DNA from: SURF-13 sp038924245
GTDB lineage: Bacteria > Pseudomonadota > Gammaproteobacteria > SURF-13
NCBI GenBank assembly: GCA_038924245.1
Contig: JBCKVB010000003.1
Span: 1 to 64,000 of the forward strand
Length of the DNA stretch: 64,000 bases
Reading direction: 5' to 3'
Both the position numbers and the translations under genes were made by a program. The notes beneath the pieces are model-generated. The model was not told the DNA's origin, ran no database searches, and saw only the letters and a program-made list of their open reading frames with translations. Of this stretch, positions 44,672 to 54,548 are shown in pieces (position 1 is the stretch's first letter; each line of letters begins with the position of its first letter).

Positions 44672-45159
44672 GCATAGCCCTTGCCGCGGATGTACTTGCC
44701 CAGCGTCGCCATGTCGGTGCTGACGCGGCGGATCAGGTGATCGAGGCTGATGATGGCGTGTTCCAGCAGGTTCACCGCGATGTAGGGGTGCTCCACGCGC
44801 AGGCGCTCGTATTTGACGCGGGTGAGCTTCAATAACTGCGTGGCGGCGCTCATGGCGCGCAGGCGCACCAGGCGCGGCTTTTTGTCGAAGAATGACATCT
44901 CGCCCATGAGCTCGCCTTCCTTCATGCGGCCGACCTCGATCTCCTCGCCGCCCTCGTCGTAAAACAGCGCCACTTCGCCGCGCACCACGAAATACAGCGC
45001 CTGGCCCACCTCGCCCGCCTCGGCGATGATGTCTTTCTTCTTAAAGCCCGCCAGCTCGGTATAGTCGAGCAGCGTGTTCACTTCCTTGACGGTGAGCGAC
45101 TCGCACAGATGCTGCTGGTTTAAAAATTGCTTAAGCTCTATTTTGCCGGAACCGGTCAT
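44668..45159 (-). CDS. Stand-alone cyclic-nucleotide-binding domain protein
   Basis: The 163-residue protein consists of a helical N-terminus (IELKQFLNQQHLCESLTVKEV) and a Crp-like cNMP-binding beta roll (FKKKDIIAEAGEVGQALYFVVRGEVALFYDEGG, LMGEMSFFDKKPRLVRLRAMSAATQLLKLTR). There is no helix-turn-helix. The phosphate-binding cassette reads MGEMSFFDKKPRLVRLRA, which lacks the typical Arg-Thr/Ser-Ala-x-Val pattern in part, so nucleotide binding is uncertain. It is convergent with ccsB; its stop codon lies inside the right end of the hairpin element. Confidence 0.82.
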   Translation of the reverse strand: MTGSGKIELKQFLNQQHLCESLTVKEVNTLLDYTELAGFKKKDIIAEAGEVGQALYFVVRGEVALFYDEGGEEIEVGRMKEGELMGEMSFFDKKPRLVRLRAMSAATQLLKLTRVKYERLRVEHPYIAVNLLEHAIISLDHLIRRVSTDMATLGKYIRGKGYA

Positions 45160-45289
45160 GACGGACTCCCTGGTTAATACTGCGAATTTTACCAGAGAAA
45201 ACTCTCCGGTTTTACAAAATCATGCTGGCCGCGATCACCATCGCCGCGCTGGTGGAAAAATAGGCCATCCCGCTCATCAGTTCCGTGGT

Positions 45290-45532
45290 GGCGCAGGAAC
45301 TGGTGGCGCGCATCTCAAACAGGGAGAGCTGCTGCCCGGGTGCGTGCTGCAATTGTCGCCTTCCCATCAGTTGAACAGCCAGCTGGAGGTGCGCTTCCTG
45401 AGCCATGACAGGTTTCAGGGCCTTACGCGCTTGGGCGGGTGTTTTGTCGGTTTGGAACCCAGCCAGCAACAACTCGTGGAACGCACCGTCGCCGCCCTGG
45501 AACGCAACCGTCGCCGCAAGCAGACGGAATAA
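45290..45532 (+). pseudogene. Remnant of a PilZ-domain (YcgR-like) protein
   Basis: The frame ending at TAA 45532 encodes LLPGCVLQLSPSHQ...LEVRFLSHDRFQG, TRLGGCFVGLEPSQQQLVER and a C-terminal VAALERNRRRKQTE, which resembles the end of PilZ domains of flagellar-brake proteins that bind c-di-GMP. The N-terminal part, including the RxxxR loop, is missing. Upstream frames (AIPLISSVVAQELVARISN in another frame) suggest a frameshifted remnant. No good start codon is present. Array B follows 18 bp downstream. A short conserved protein instead of a remnant cannot be excluded. Confidence 0.4.
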
Positions 45533-45550
45533 TATTGTCATGCCAGAGTG

Positions 45551-45720
45551 AGCCGCGAAGCGGCGACCGTTTGGCAGGATAGCCAAACGGTCGCCGCCGT
45601 TAGGCGGCCCGTAGGGCAAGGCACAGGGAAGAGCGAAGCGAAGTCCTGCCTTGTGAACGCCACGCCAGGGAAGGCGTGGCCGGTGTCTGGAGATGCCACT
45701 GATGCGACGCCAGGGACGGC
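45551..45720 (+). repeat. GGA-loop hairpin array B
   Basis: GAGCCGCGAAGCGG (45550-45563) is followed by a 12-bp perfect stem with loop AGGATA (45564-45593), GCCGCC-GTTA-GGCGGC (45593-45608), CAAGGCACAGG...CCTGCCTTG (45617-45653), GCCACGCC-AGGGAA-GGCGTGGC (45659-45680) and GCC-AGGGAC-GGC (45709-45720). A TGGAGATG also occurs at about 45688. Six GGA motifs on the plus strand, four within hairpin loops, resemble the design of CsrB/RsmZ regulatory RNAs. No promoter or terminator was recognised, so an independent RNA gene is not claimed. Confidence 0.75.
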
Positions 45721-45746
45721 AAGGAAAATGTTATTTTAAAACTGAA

Positions 45747-45823
45747 TGGTCGGGGTGAGAGGATTTGAACCTCCGGCCCCTAGCTCCCGAAGCTAGTGCT
45801 CTACCAAGCTGAGCTACACCCCG
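45747..45823 (-). tRNA. tRNA-Pro (anticodon CGG)
   Basis: Acceptor CGGGGTG pairs with CACCCCG, followed by A and an encoded CCA. The D arm GAGC/GAGC-type loop TAGCTCAGCTTGGTAGAGC, anticodon stem CTAGC/GCTAG with loop TTCGGGA (anticodon CGG), and T arm GGAGGTTCAAATCCTCT are all present. Confidence 0.95.
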
Positions 45824-45863
45824 AACGGTGTTAACGGGCGGTAATTTGTCAGTACCGCGGTCG

Positions 45864-46832
45864 TCAGTAATTCCGGCTTACGGAAAATTCGGCCAACGCA
45901 TGCAGCGCGTCTGTATAAGATGAGGCGGGCAGCGCGGACAGCGCGGCACGGGCTTGATCCGCCTCCCGCCTGGCCGAGCGCGCAGTGTACGCGAGCGCCC
46001 CGCTCATTTCAATGGCGCGCTTGACCTCTTCAATCTGATCCAGCGTGCCGTGTTCAATGGCGGTGCGGATCAGCGCGGCTTGCCGAGCCGTGCCGTGTTG
46101 CAGGGCGTAGATGAGCGGCAGCGTGGGCTTGCCCTCGGCTAGGTCATCGCCGATGTTTTTGCCTGTCTCTTCCGGCGCTGCGCTGTAATCAAGCGCATCG
46201 TCTATCAATTGAAACGCCGTGCCGAGGTGCATGCCGTAGGCGGCCAGCGCCTGCTCAACGGCGCTGTCCTGTTGGGCGAGCACCGCGCCGAGCTGGCAGG
46301 CGGCCTCGAACAGCTTGGCGGTCTTGCAGCGGATCACCGCGAGATAGCGCGCCTCCGTGGTGTCCGGGTCGTGGCAGTTGAGCAGTTGCATCACCTCGCC
46401 CTCGGCGATGGTGTTGGTGGCGTGGGCGAGGATTTCCATCACGCGCATCTCGTTGGTTTCCACCATCATCTCGAACGCGCGCGAGTAGAGAAAATCGCCC
46501 ACCAACACGCTCGCCTCGTTGCCCCACAGGGTGTTGGCGGTGTCCTTGCCGCGGCGCAGCTCCGAGCCGTCCACCACGTCGTCGTGCAACAGCGTCGCGG
46601 TGTGGATGAATTCGATGATCGCGGCCAGGTTGACGTGCTGCGAGCCCGTGTAACCGCAGGCGTGCGCGCCGAGCAGGGCCAGCATCGGGCGCAGGCGTTT
46701 GCCGCCGCTGTTGACGATGTAAGCGCCGATCTGGTTGATGAGCGCCACCTCGGAGCAGAGGCGTTTTTGAATAAGCGCGTTGACGGCGCGCATCTCCGCG
46801 CCGATCAGCGTTTGCACGGCCTCAAAGTTCAT
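45864..46832 (-). CDS. ispB: Octaprenyl diphosphate synthase
   Basis: The 322-residue trans-prenyltransferase makes the ubiquinone side chain. I start at ATG 46832 (MNFEAVQTLIGAEM), matching IspB; ATG 46859 would add nine residues and overlap the rplU promoter. The first aspartate-rich motif is LLHDDVVDGSELRRG (about residue 85) and the second is QLIDDALDYSA (about 212). GGKRLRPMLALL and GEGEVMQL-like IAEGEVMQLLN are present. It is divergent from rplU, the usual gammaproteobacterial order. Confidence 0.95.
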   Translation of the reverse strand: MNFEAVQTLIGAEMRAVNALIQKRLCSEVALINQIGAYIVNSGGKRLRPMLALLGAHACGYTGSQHVNLAAIIEFIHTATLLHDDVVDGSELRRGKDTANTLWGNEASVLVGDFLYSRAFEMMVETNEMRVMEILAHATNTIAEGEVMQLLNCHDPDTTEARYLAVIRCKTAKLFEAACQLGAVLAQQDSAVEQALAAYGMHLGTAFQLIDDALDYSAAPEETGKNIGDDLAEGKPTLPLIYALQHGTARQAALIRTAIEHGTLDQIEEVKRAIEMSGALAYTARSARREADQARAALSALPASSYTDALHALAEFSVSRNY

Positions 46833-46844
46833 GGATGTCGGCGT

Positions 46845-46874
46845 TTGACCTGTGAGCATGGGACATACTATAAT
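46845..46874 (+). promoter_or_regulatory. Promoter of rplU-rpmA
   Basis: TTGACC (46845-46850), 18-bp spacer, TATAAT (46869-46874). It lies about 55 bp before the rplU start and in the divergent gap with ispB. Confidence 0.75.
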
Positions 46875-46930
46875 TGTGGACTTGATTTAAGTTGATCCTG
46901 CCTCAAACCGGCGGGACGTGGAGCGGGAAC

Positions 46931-47245
46931 ATGTATGCGGTTATTGTAACAGGCGGCAAGCAGTACCGGGTGGCGCAAGGCGAAAAGCTGCGCGTCGAAA
47001 AACTCGAGGCTGTGGAAGGCGCCACGGTGGAGTTTGACCAGGTGCTCATGGTGGGGGTAGGCGCGGACGTCAAGGTCGGCACACCGCTGGTGGCGGGCGG
47101 CAAGGTGACGGCCAAGGTCACCGCACAGGGCCGCGGCGAGAAGATCAAGATCGTGAAATTCCGCCGCCGCAAGCATCACATGAAGCAGATGGGGCACCGC
47201 CAGTCCTACACTGAAGTCGAGATCACCGGCATCACCGGGGCTTAA
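46931..47245 (+). CDS. rplU: Ribosomal protein bL21
   Basis: The 104-residue large-subunit protein starts at ATG 46931 (MYAVIVTGGKQYRVAQGEKL), with a GGAGCGGGAA Shine-Dalgarno region. The C-terminal signature KFRRRKHHMKQMGHRQSYTEVEITGI contacts 23S rRNA. It is 13 bp from rpmA, in the standard two-gene operon. Confidence 0.98.
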   Translation: MYAVIVTGGKQYRVAQGEKLRVEKLEAVEGATVEFDQVLMVGVGADVKVGTPLVAGGKVTAKVTAQGRGEKIKIVKFRRRKHHMKQMGHRQSYTEVEITGITGA

Positions 47246-47258
47246 TAAGGAGCAAGGC

Positions 47259-47516
47259 ATGGCACATAAAAAGGCAGGCGGCAGCACGCAAAACGGCCGC
47301 GATTCACATTCCAAACGCCTGGGCGTCAAGTGCTTCGGCGGTGAGCAGGTGCTGGCGGGCAATATCCTGATCCGTCAGCGCGGCACCAAGGTGCATCCCG
47401 GCGCCAATGTCGGCATCGGGCGCGATCACACCCTGTTCGCCAAGGCCGGCGGCAAGGTGCGGTTTGATCTCAAGGGCAAGCCCCAGCGCAGCTACGTGAG
47501 CGTGGTGAGCGGCTGA
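47259..47516 (+). CDS. rpmA: Ribosomal protein bL27
   Basis: The 85-residue protein begins MAHKKAGGSTQNGRDSHSKRLGVK, whose N-terminal tail reaches the peptidyl transferase centre. IIRQRGTKVHPG-type sequence (ILIRQRGTKVHPGANVGIGRDHTLFA) is typical. ATAAGGAGCAAGGC precedes the ATG. obgE (cgtA), often the third gene, is absent: repeats and tRNA-Leu follow instead. Confidence 0.98.
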   Translation: MAHKKAGGSTQNGRDSHSKRLGVKCFGGEQVLAGNILIRQRGTKVHPGANVGIGRDHTLFAKAGGKVRFDLKGKPQRSYVSVVSG

Positions 47517-47542
47517 CGCTCACGGCGCGCCGTTCCACACCA

Positions 47543-47569
47543 GGCCCCCGCGCGGGGCTTTGTCGTTTT
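47543..47569 (+). terminator. Terminator of rplU-rpmA
   Basis: GCCCC (47544-47548) and GGGGC (47554-47558) form a hairpin with loop CGCGC, followed by TTTGTCGTTTT. Confidence 0.7.
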
Positions 47570-47576
47570 ACAGGGT

Positions 47577-47658
47577 GAGCCGCGAAGCGGCGAACGCCAA
47601 GCCACGGATGGCTTGGCCGGGGCTGATAAGTAAACTGAAGTATCGCCAGGGATGGCGA
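47577..47658 (+). repeat. GGA-loop hairpin array C
   Basis: GAGCCGCGAAGCGG (47577-47590, identical to arrays A and B), GCCAAGCC-ACGGAT-GGCTTGGC (47596-47617), and TCGCCA-GGGA-TGGCGA (47643-47658). GGA lies on the plus strand, downstream of the rpmA terminator and before tRNA-Leu. TATAAT at 47701-47706 is a likely -10 for the tRNA. Confidence 0.75.
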
Positions 47659-47726
47659 AGATGAAGGTTACTACGACCAATGGGCCGTGCGCGCGAGCGT
47701 TATAATGTGCGGCAACCGATATGAAT

Positions 47727-47808
47727 GCGAAAGTGGCGAAATCGGTAGACGCGCTGGTTTTAGGTGCCAGTGGGGCAACCCGTGAGAGTTCGAGTCTCTC
47801 CTTTCGCA
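47727..47808 (+). tRNA. tRNA-Leu (anticodon TAG)
   Basis: Acceptor GCGAAAG/CTTTCGC, D arm with TGGCGAAATCGGTAGACGC, anticodon loop TTTAGGT (TAG), a short variable arm TGGGGCAACCCGT, and T arm GAGAGTTCGAGTCTCTC. CCA is not fully encoded (ACAT follows). Confidence 0.95.
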
Positions 47809-47875
47809 CATACTTGAGGCAGCGTCTTTCGCTCCGCATCTTGTTTATCTTACTATCCACCCTTAAACTGAACGA

Positions 47876-49189
47876 ATGAGTACCTCTATGCAAGTTTCCG
47901 TTGAATCCACCTCCGGGCTGGAGCGCCGCATGACGGTGCGCGTGCCGGAAGAGCGCGTCAGTCTTGAGATCCAAAAACGCCTGAAGTCTCTCGCCGGCAG
48001 GGTGAAGGTGGACGGTTTCCGTCCCGGCAAGGCGCCGTTCAAGCTGGTCGAGCGGCAGTTCGGCGCGCAAGTGGCGCAGGAAGTAATGGGCGACATGGTG
48101 CGCGCCAGCTTCACCGAGGCGCTGCAGCAGCAGAAGCTGCGTCCCGCGGGCAGCCCCAGGATCGTGACCGAGAGCACGCTCGCGGGCCAGGGCCTCGGCT
48201 ACACCGCGGTGTTCGAGGTCTATCCGGAGGTGGGCTTAAGCGTCGTCGCCGGGCTGAAGGTGGAGCAGCCGGTGGCGGAAGTTACCGAGCAGGACGTGGA
48301 CAAGATGCTGGAGACGCTGCGCAAGCAACGCGCGCAGTGGACGCCGGTCGAGCGCGGCGCGCAAAACGGCGATCAGCTACAGATACACTTCAAGATGCGC
48401 GTCGCGGACGGCGCGTGGCAGGAATATGGCGACAAGCTGTTCACCTTCGTGCTCGGCGTCAACGATGTGGAGTTCGATAAACAACTGATCGGCGCCAAGG
48501 CCGGGCAGAATCTGACCGCGCAACACACCTTTCCCGCGGAACACGGCAACCAGGAAGTGGCGGGCAAGCCGGTGCATTATGACATCCAGGTGGTGAGCGT
48601 GAAGGAGCCTCATCTGCCCGCGCTGGATGAAGCGTTCGTGCGCGGCTTCGGCGTGCCGGAAGGCACCGTGGAGGCCTTGCGCAAGGAGGCGCGCGCCAAC
48701 ATGCAGCGCGAGCTGGAGCAGGCGGTGCAGGTCAGGATACGCAGCCAGCTCATGGATGCGCTGTATGAGCGCAATCCGCTGGAAGTGCCCAAGGCGGTGA
48801 TTGAGAACGAGACGGAGCAATTGATGGCGCGCGCGCGGCAAAACCTGATGCTGCGCGGCATCAACGCCGAGGACGCAACAGTGGATCGCGCCAAATTCGA
48901 GCGGGACGCGCGCCGCCGCGCCGCCCTGGGGCTGCTGCTGAGCGAACTCGCGCAACGCGAAAAGATCACGCCCGACCCCGCCGCGGTGCGCGCACGGGTG
49001 GAGAGCATCGCTTCCACTTATGAAAAGCCGGACGAAGTGGTGCAGTGGTATTATTCAAAGCCCGAGCAACTGGCGCAGATCGAGTCGCTCGCGCTGGAAG
49101 ATCAGGTGGTCGCCTGGCTGTTACAGCGCGCCGAGGTGAGCGAGCGTCCATCGAGTTTCGACGCGCTGCTTAATCCCGCCCAAGCCTAA
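47876..49189 (+). CDS. tig: Trigger factor
   Basis: The 437-residue ribosome-associated chaperone and peptidyl-prolyl isomerase carries the ribosome-docking signature GFRPGKAPFKLVERQFG (about residues 44-60). The FKBP-type PPIase domain is near residues 160-245 (GDQLQIHFKMRVADG, FVLGVNDVEFDKQLIGAKAG) and the helical arms are C-terminal. ATG 47888 is an alternative start (MQVSVEST). It heads the tig-clpP-clpX-lon-hup block. Confidence 0.96.
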   Translation: MSTSMQVSVESTSGLERRMTVRVPEERVSLEIQKRLKSLAGRVKVDGFRPGKAPFKLVERQFGAQVAQEVMGDMVRASFTEALQQQKLRPAGSPRIVTESTLAGQGLGYTAVFEVYPEVGLSVVAGLKVEQPVAEVTEQDVDKMLETLRKQRAQWTPVERGAQNGDQLQIHFKMRVADGAWQEYGDKLFTFVLGVNDVEFDKQLIGAKAGQNLTAQHTFPAEHGNQEVAGKPVHYDIQVVSVKEPHLPALDEAFVRGFGVPEGTVEALRKEARANMQRELEQAVQVRIRSQLMDALYERNPLEVPKAVIENETEQLMARARQNLMLRGINAEDATVDRAKFERDARRRAALGLLLSELAQREKITPDPAAVRARVESIASTYEKPDEVVQWYYSKPEQLAQIESLALEDQVVAWLLQRAEVSERPSSFDALLNPAQA

Positions 49190-49202
49190 AGGAATTGAAG
49201 TT

Positions 49203-49847
49203 ATGACCGATAAGTATAGTGATAAGGAACCGCGCGCCATGATCAATCTCAATCTCGTCCCCATGGTGGTGGAGCAGACCTCACGCGGTGAGCGCGCGTA
49301 CGACATCTACTCGCGCCTGCTCAAGGAGCGGGTGATCTTCATGGTGGGGCCGGTGGAAGATCACATGGCCAACCTGGTGGTGGCGCAGTTGCTGTTTCTG
49401 GAGTCGGAAAACCCGGACAAGGACATCCATCTTTATGTTAATTCGCCCGGCGGTTCGGTGAGCGCGGGGCTTGCGATTTACGACACCATGCAATTCATCA
49501 AGCCGGACGTGAGCACCATGTGCATCGGCCAGGCCGCTTCCATGGGCGCGCTGTTGCTGGCGGGCGGGGCCAAGGGTAAGCGTTATTGCCTGCCGCATTC
49601 GCGCATCATGATCCATCAGCCGCTGGGCGGTTTCCAGGGCCAGGCGACCGACATAGACATCCACGCGCGTGAGATACTCGCGGTGCGCGACCGCTTGAAT
49701 AAAGTGCTCGCCAAGCACACCGGCCAAGACCTGGAAAAGATCGCGCGCGACACCGACCGCGACAACTTCATGGACGGCCAGGCGGCGCTGAAATACGGCT
49801 TGATAGACGCCGTATTGACCGAACGTCAGGTAAAGGCCGCCGGTTGA
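49203..49847 (+). CDS. clpP: ATP-dependent Clp protease proteolytic subunit
   Basis: This is a 214-residue serine protease. The catalytic Ser is in GQAASMGALLLAGG (about residue 112), His in PHSRIMIHQPLGG (about 138) and Asp in ARDTDRDNFMDG. N-terminal NLVPMVVEQTSRGERAYDIYSRLL is the usual processed start region. AAAGGAATTGAAG precedes the ATG. It forms the chamber for ClpX encoded next. Confidence 0.97.
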   Translation: MTDKYSDKEPRAMINLNLVPMVVEQTSRGERAYDIYSRLLKERVIFMVGPVEDHMANLVVAQLLFLESENPDKDIHLYVNSPGGSVSAGLAIYDTMQFIKPDVSTMCIGQAASMGALLLAGGAKGKRYCLPHSRIMIHQPLGGFQGQATDIDIHAREILAVRDRLNKVLAKHTGQDLEKIARDTDRDNFMDGQAALKYGLIDAVLTERQVKAAG

Positions 49848-49942
49848 CGGAACACCACTTGACGGCCAAGGTCATAGTGCTAGTATCTCCTGTAACATGA
49901 GTGCAATAATCACGGCGCAAACACGAGTGAGAGGATAACAGG

Positions 49943-51217
49943 GTGGACGACAAACACGGCAAGGGCGCAAGCGGTGAAAAGCTGTTGTACTGCTCATTTT
50001 GCGGCAAGAGCCAGCACGAGGTGCGCAAGCTCATCGCGGGCCCGTCGGTATTCGTGTGCGACGAGTGCGTCGAGCTGTGCAACGACATCATCCGCGAAGA
50101 AGTGCAGCAGAAGGCCGCCGGGGCCAAGGGCAAGCTGCCCTCCCCGCACGAGATCCGCAAGGTGCTGGACGACTACGTGGTGGGCCAGACGCACGCCAAA
50201 AAGGTGCTCTCGGTCGCGGTGTACAACCACTACAAGCGCTTGCAGCACGGCCAGAAGAAGGACGAGGTCGAGCTCGCCAAGAGCAATATTCTTTTAATCG
50301 GTCCAACCGGTTCCGGCAAGACCCTGCTCGCCGAGACGCTGGCACGCCTGCTCAACGTGCCGTTCGCCATCGCCGACGCCACCACGCTCACCGAGGCCGG
50401 TTACGTCGGCGAGGACGTGGAAAACATCATCCAGAAGCTGCTGCAAAAGGCCGAGTATGACGTCGAGAAGGCGCAGACCGGCATCGTCTACATAGACGAA
50501 ATAGACAAGATTTCACGCAAGTCGGACAACCCCTCCATCACGCGCGATGTGTCGGGCGAGGGGGTGCAGCAGGCGCTGCTCAAGCTCATCGAGGGCACCA
50601 TCGCCTCGGTGCCGCCGCAGGGCGGGCGCAAGCATCCGCAGCAGGAGTTTCTGCAGATCAATACCGCGCATATCCTGTTTATCTGCGGCGGCGCGTTCTC
50701 CGGCCTGGACAAGATCATCCGCGACCGTTCCGAGAAGGGCGGCATCGGCTTCTCCGCGGAGATCAAGAGCAAGGATGACCGCAAGAAGCATAACGAAATC
50801 CTCAATGCCGTGGAGCCGGAAGACCTGATCAAATACGGCCTCATTCCGGAGTTCGTGGGGCGTCTGCCGGTGCTGGCGGTGCTGGAGGAGTTGGATGAAG
50901 TGGCGCTGATGCGCATCCTGACTGAGCCCAAGAATGCCCTGGTCAAGCAGTACGTCAAGCTGTTCGAGATGGAAGGTACGCAACTGGAGTTGCGCGAGGA
51001 CGCGCTGCGCACCGTGGCGCACAAGGCCATGATGCGCAAGACCGGCGCGCGCGGTTTGCGCTCCATCCTGGAACGGGTTTTGCTTGATACCATGTACGAA
51101 CTGCCTACACTGAGCAACGTGAGCAAGGTGGTGATAGATGCCGCTGTAATCCACGGCCACACTGAACCGCTGCTCATTTATGAGAGCACCGGGCAGAAGC
51201 GCGCCGCTTCAGAATGA
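49943..51217 (+). CDS. clpX: ClpX ATPase subunit of Clp protease
   Basis: The 424-residue AAA+ unfoldase starts at GTG 49943 with GAGAGG 9 bp upstream. The N-terminal zinc domain has Cys in LLYCSFCGKSQ and FVCDECVELC. Walker A is GPTGSGKTLLAETLA (about residue 120), Walker B is VYIDEIDKI, and the GYVGEDVE pore loop, RKSDNPSITRDVSGEGVQQALL and sensor 2 GARGLRSILE are present. It delivers ssrA-tagged and other substrates to ClpP. Confidence 0.97.
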   Translation: MDDKHGKGASGEKLLYCSFCGKSQHEVRKLIAGPSVFVCDECVELCNDIIREEVQQKAAGAKGKLPSPHEIRKVLDDYVVGQTHAKKVLSVAVYNHYKRLQHGQKKDEVELAKSNILLIGPTGSGKTLLAETLARLLNVPFAIADATTLTEAGYVGEDVENIIQKLLQKAEYDVEKAQTGIVYIDEIDKISRKSDNPSITRDVSGEGVQQALLKLIEGTIASVPPQGGRKHPQQEFLQINTAHILFICGGAFSGLDKIIRDRSEKGGIGFSAEIKSKDDRKKHNEILNAVEPEDLIKYGLIPEFVGRLPVLAVLEELDEVALMRILTEPKNALVKQYVKLFEMEGTQLELREDALRTVAHKAMMRKTGARGLRSILERVLLDTMYELPTLSNVSKVVIDAAVIHGHTEPLLIYESTGQKRAASE

Positions 51218-51339
51218 TTTTCCTGGAGCAAGGCGGCTTGAGTTAGCGCAAAGCCGGCCTCAAATCCGTAAGGTGTAGGGATGCATTAAGGGTCTTGTCT
51301 CTTGGAACAGCCGCCGCTCTTAACGTGAGGTCATACGCC

Positions 51340-53745
<2,406 letters not shown>

Positions 53746-53826
53746 CGGCAACGGCAAGCAGGCGGCTGGTCAATCGGCCTGACCGGTTTTTGCGTGTGAT
53801 GCACCGGATGCGGTATACTATTCTGC

Positions 53827-53856
53827 TTGACACAGGTTTCCGGCAGTTGGTATAAA
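53827..53856 (+). promoter_or_regulatory. Promoter of the HU gene
   Basis: TTGACA (53827-53832), 18-bp spacer, TATAAA (53851-53856), about 70 bp before the HU start. Confidence 0.75.
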
Positions 53857-53924
53857 TGTCGTGTTTTCTTCGAGTTCCCGCAGCGCAGCTGCCAACCTAA
53901 CCATCGTTTAAGGGGAGTAAAAAA

Positions 53925-54206
53925 GTGAATAAAGCAGAACTGATTGATGCCGTTGCCGCCTCAACCGATAGCTCAAAAGCCGATGCCGGACGCGCCGTGG
54001 ACGCGGTCATTGCCGCCGTCACCAAGGCCCTCAAGAAGGGCGACCAGGTCGCGCTGGTGGGCTTTGGCACCTTCCTGGTGCGCAAGCGCGCCGCACGCAG
54101 CGGCCGCAACCCGCAGACCGGCGCCACCATCCAGATCAAGGCGGCCAAGGTTCCCGCGTTCAAGGCTGGTAAAGCCCTCAAGGATGCCGTAAACTTAAAA
54201 AAGTAA
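53925..54206 (+). CDS. hupB: Nucleoid protein HU
   Basis: The 93-residue histone-like DNA-bending protein starts at GTG 53925 (NKAELIDAVAASTD) after GGGGAG. The DNA-arm region VGFGTFLVRKRAARSGRNPQTGATIQI is complete, and the C-terminus KVPAFKAGKALKDAVNLKK is typical. Position after lon matches hupB. Confidence 0.97.
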   Translation: MNKAELIDAVAASTDSSKADAGRAVDAVIAAVTKALKKGDQVALVGFGTFLVRKRAARSGRNPQTGATIQIKAAKVPAFKAGKALKDAVNLKK

Positions 54207-54217
54207 CGCGCCTCCTT

Positions 54218-54293
54218 GGGTGCTTAGCTCAGCTGGGAGAGCGTCGCCTTTACACGGCGAATGTCGGGGGTTCGATCCCCTCAGCACCCACCA
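54218..54293 (+). tRNA. tRNA-Val (anticodon TAC)
   Basis: Acceptor GGGTGCT with GCACCC, anticodon loop TTTACAC between CGCC and GGCG, T arm GGGGGTTCGATCCCC, and an encoded CCA. It begins 12 bp after the HU stop. Confidence 0.96.
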
Positions 54294-54299
54294 GCAACA

Positions 54300-54376
54300 G
54301 GAGTGGTAGTTCAGCTGGTTAGAATACCTGCCTGTCACGCAGGGGGTCGCGGGTTCGAGTCCCGTCCACTCCGCCA
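54300..54376 (+). tRNA. tRNA-Asp (anticodon GTC)
   Basis: Acceptor GGAGTGG/CCACTCC, anticodon loop CTGTCAC between CCTGC and GCAGG, T arm GCGGGTTCGAGTCCCGT, encoded GCCA end. Six bp separate it from tRNA-Val. Confidence 0.96.
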
Positions 54377-54498
54377 TTCCTCGGCGGTTGATGCCCTTGC
54401 GGGTGTACAGCCGCGCTTGAGCTTAAAAAGAGCAAGGTCAGGCTCACCAGCGCATGTTCGATGCGCTGATGCGCATAGACTTTAAGTTATGCCGAACG

Positions 54499-54530
54499 GG
54501 GCGCACGTCAAAATGCGCCCTGTTTTTTTT
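54499..54530 (+). terminator. Intrinsic terminator after the tRNA pair
   Basis: GGGCGCA (54499-54505) pairs with TGCGCCC (54514-54520), followed by TGTTTTTTTT. Confidence 0.85.
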
Positions 54531-54548
54531 ACTCTTGTTAAAGACCTT

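Noticed and set aside
45212..45619. Minus-strand reading frame of 135 codons opposite the PilZ remnant
   Set aside because: Its composition is that of a shadow frame and the PilZ-like sequence is on the other strand.
45551..45720. Annotating array B as a csrB-type RNA gene
   Set aside because: No promoter or terminator is recognised and the same modules occur inside protein genes, so it is listed as a repeat array.
51218..51339. Heat-shock promoter before lon
   Set aside because: No match to the sigma-32 pattern (CTTGAAA and CCCCATNT at 13-15 bp spacing) could be found.
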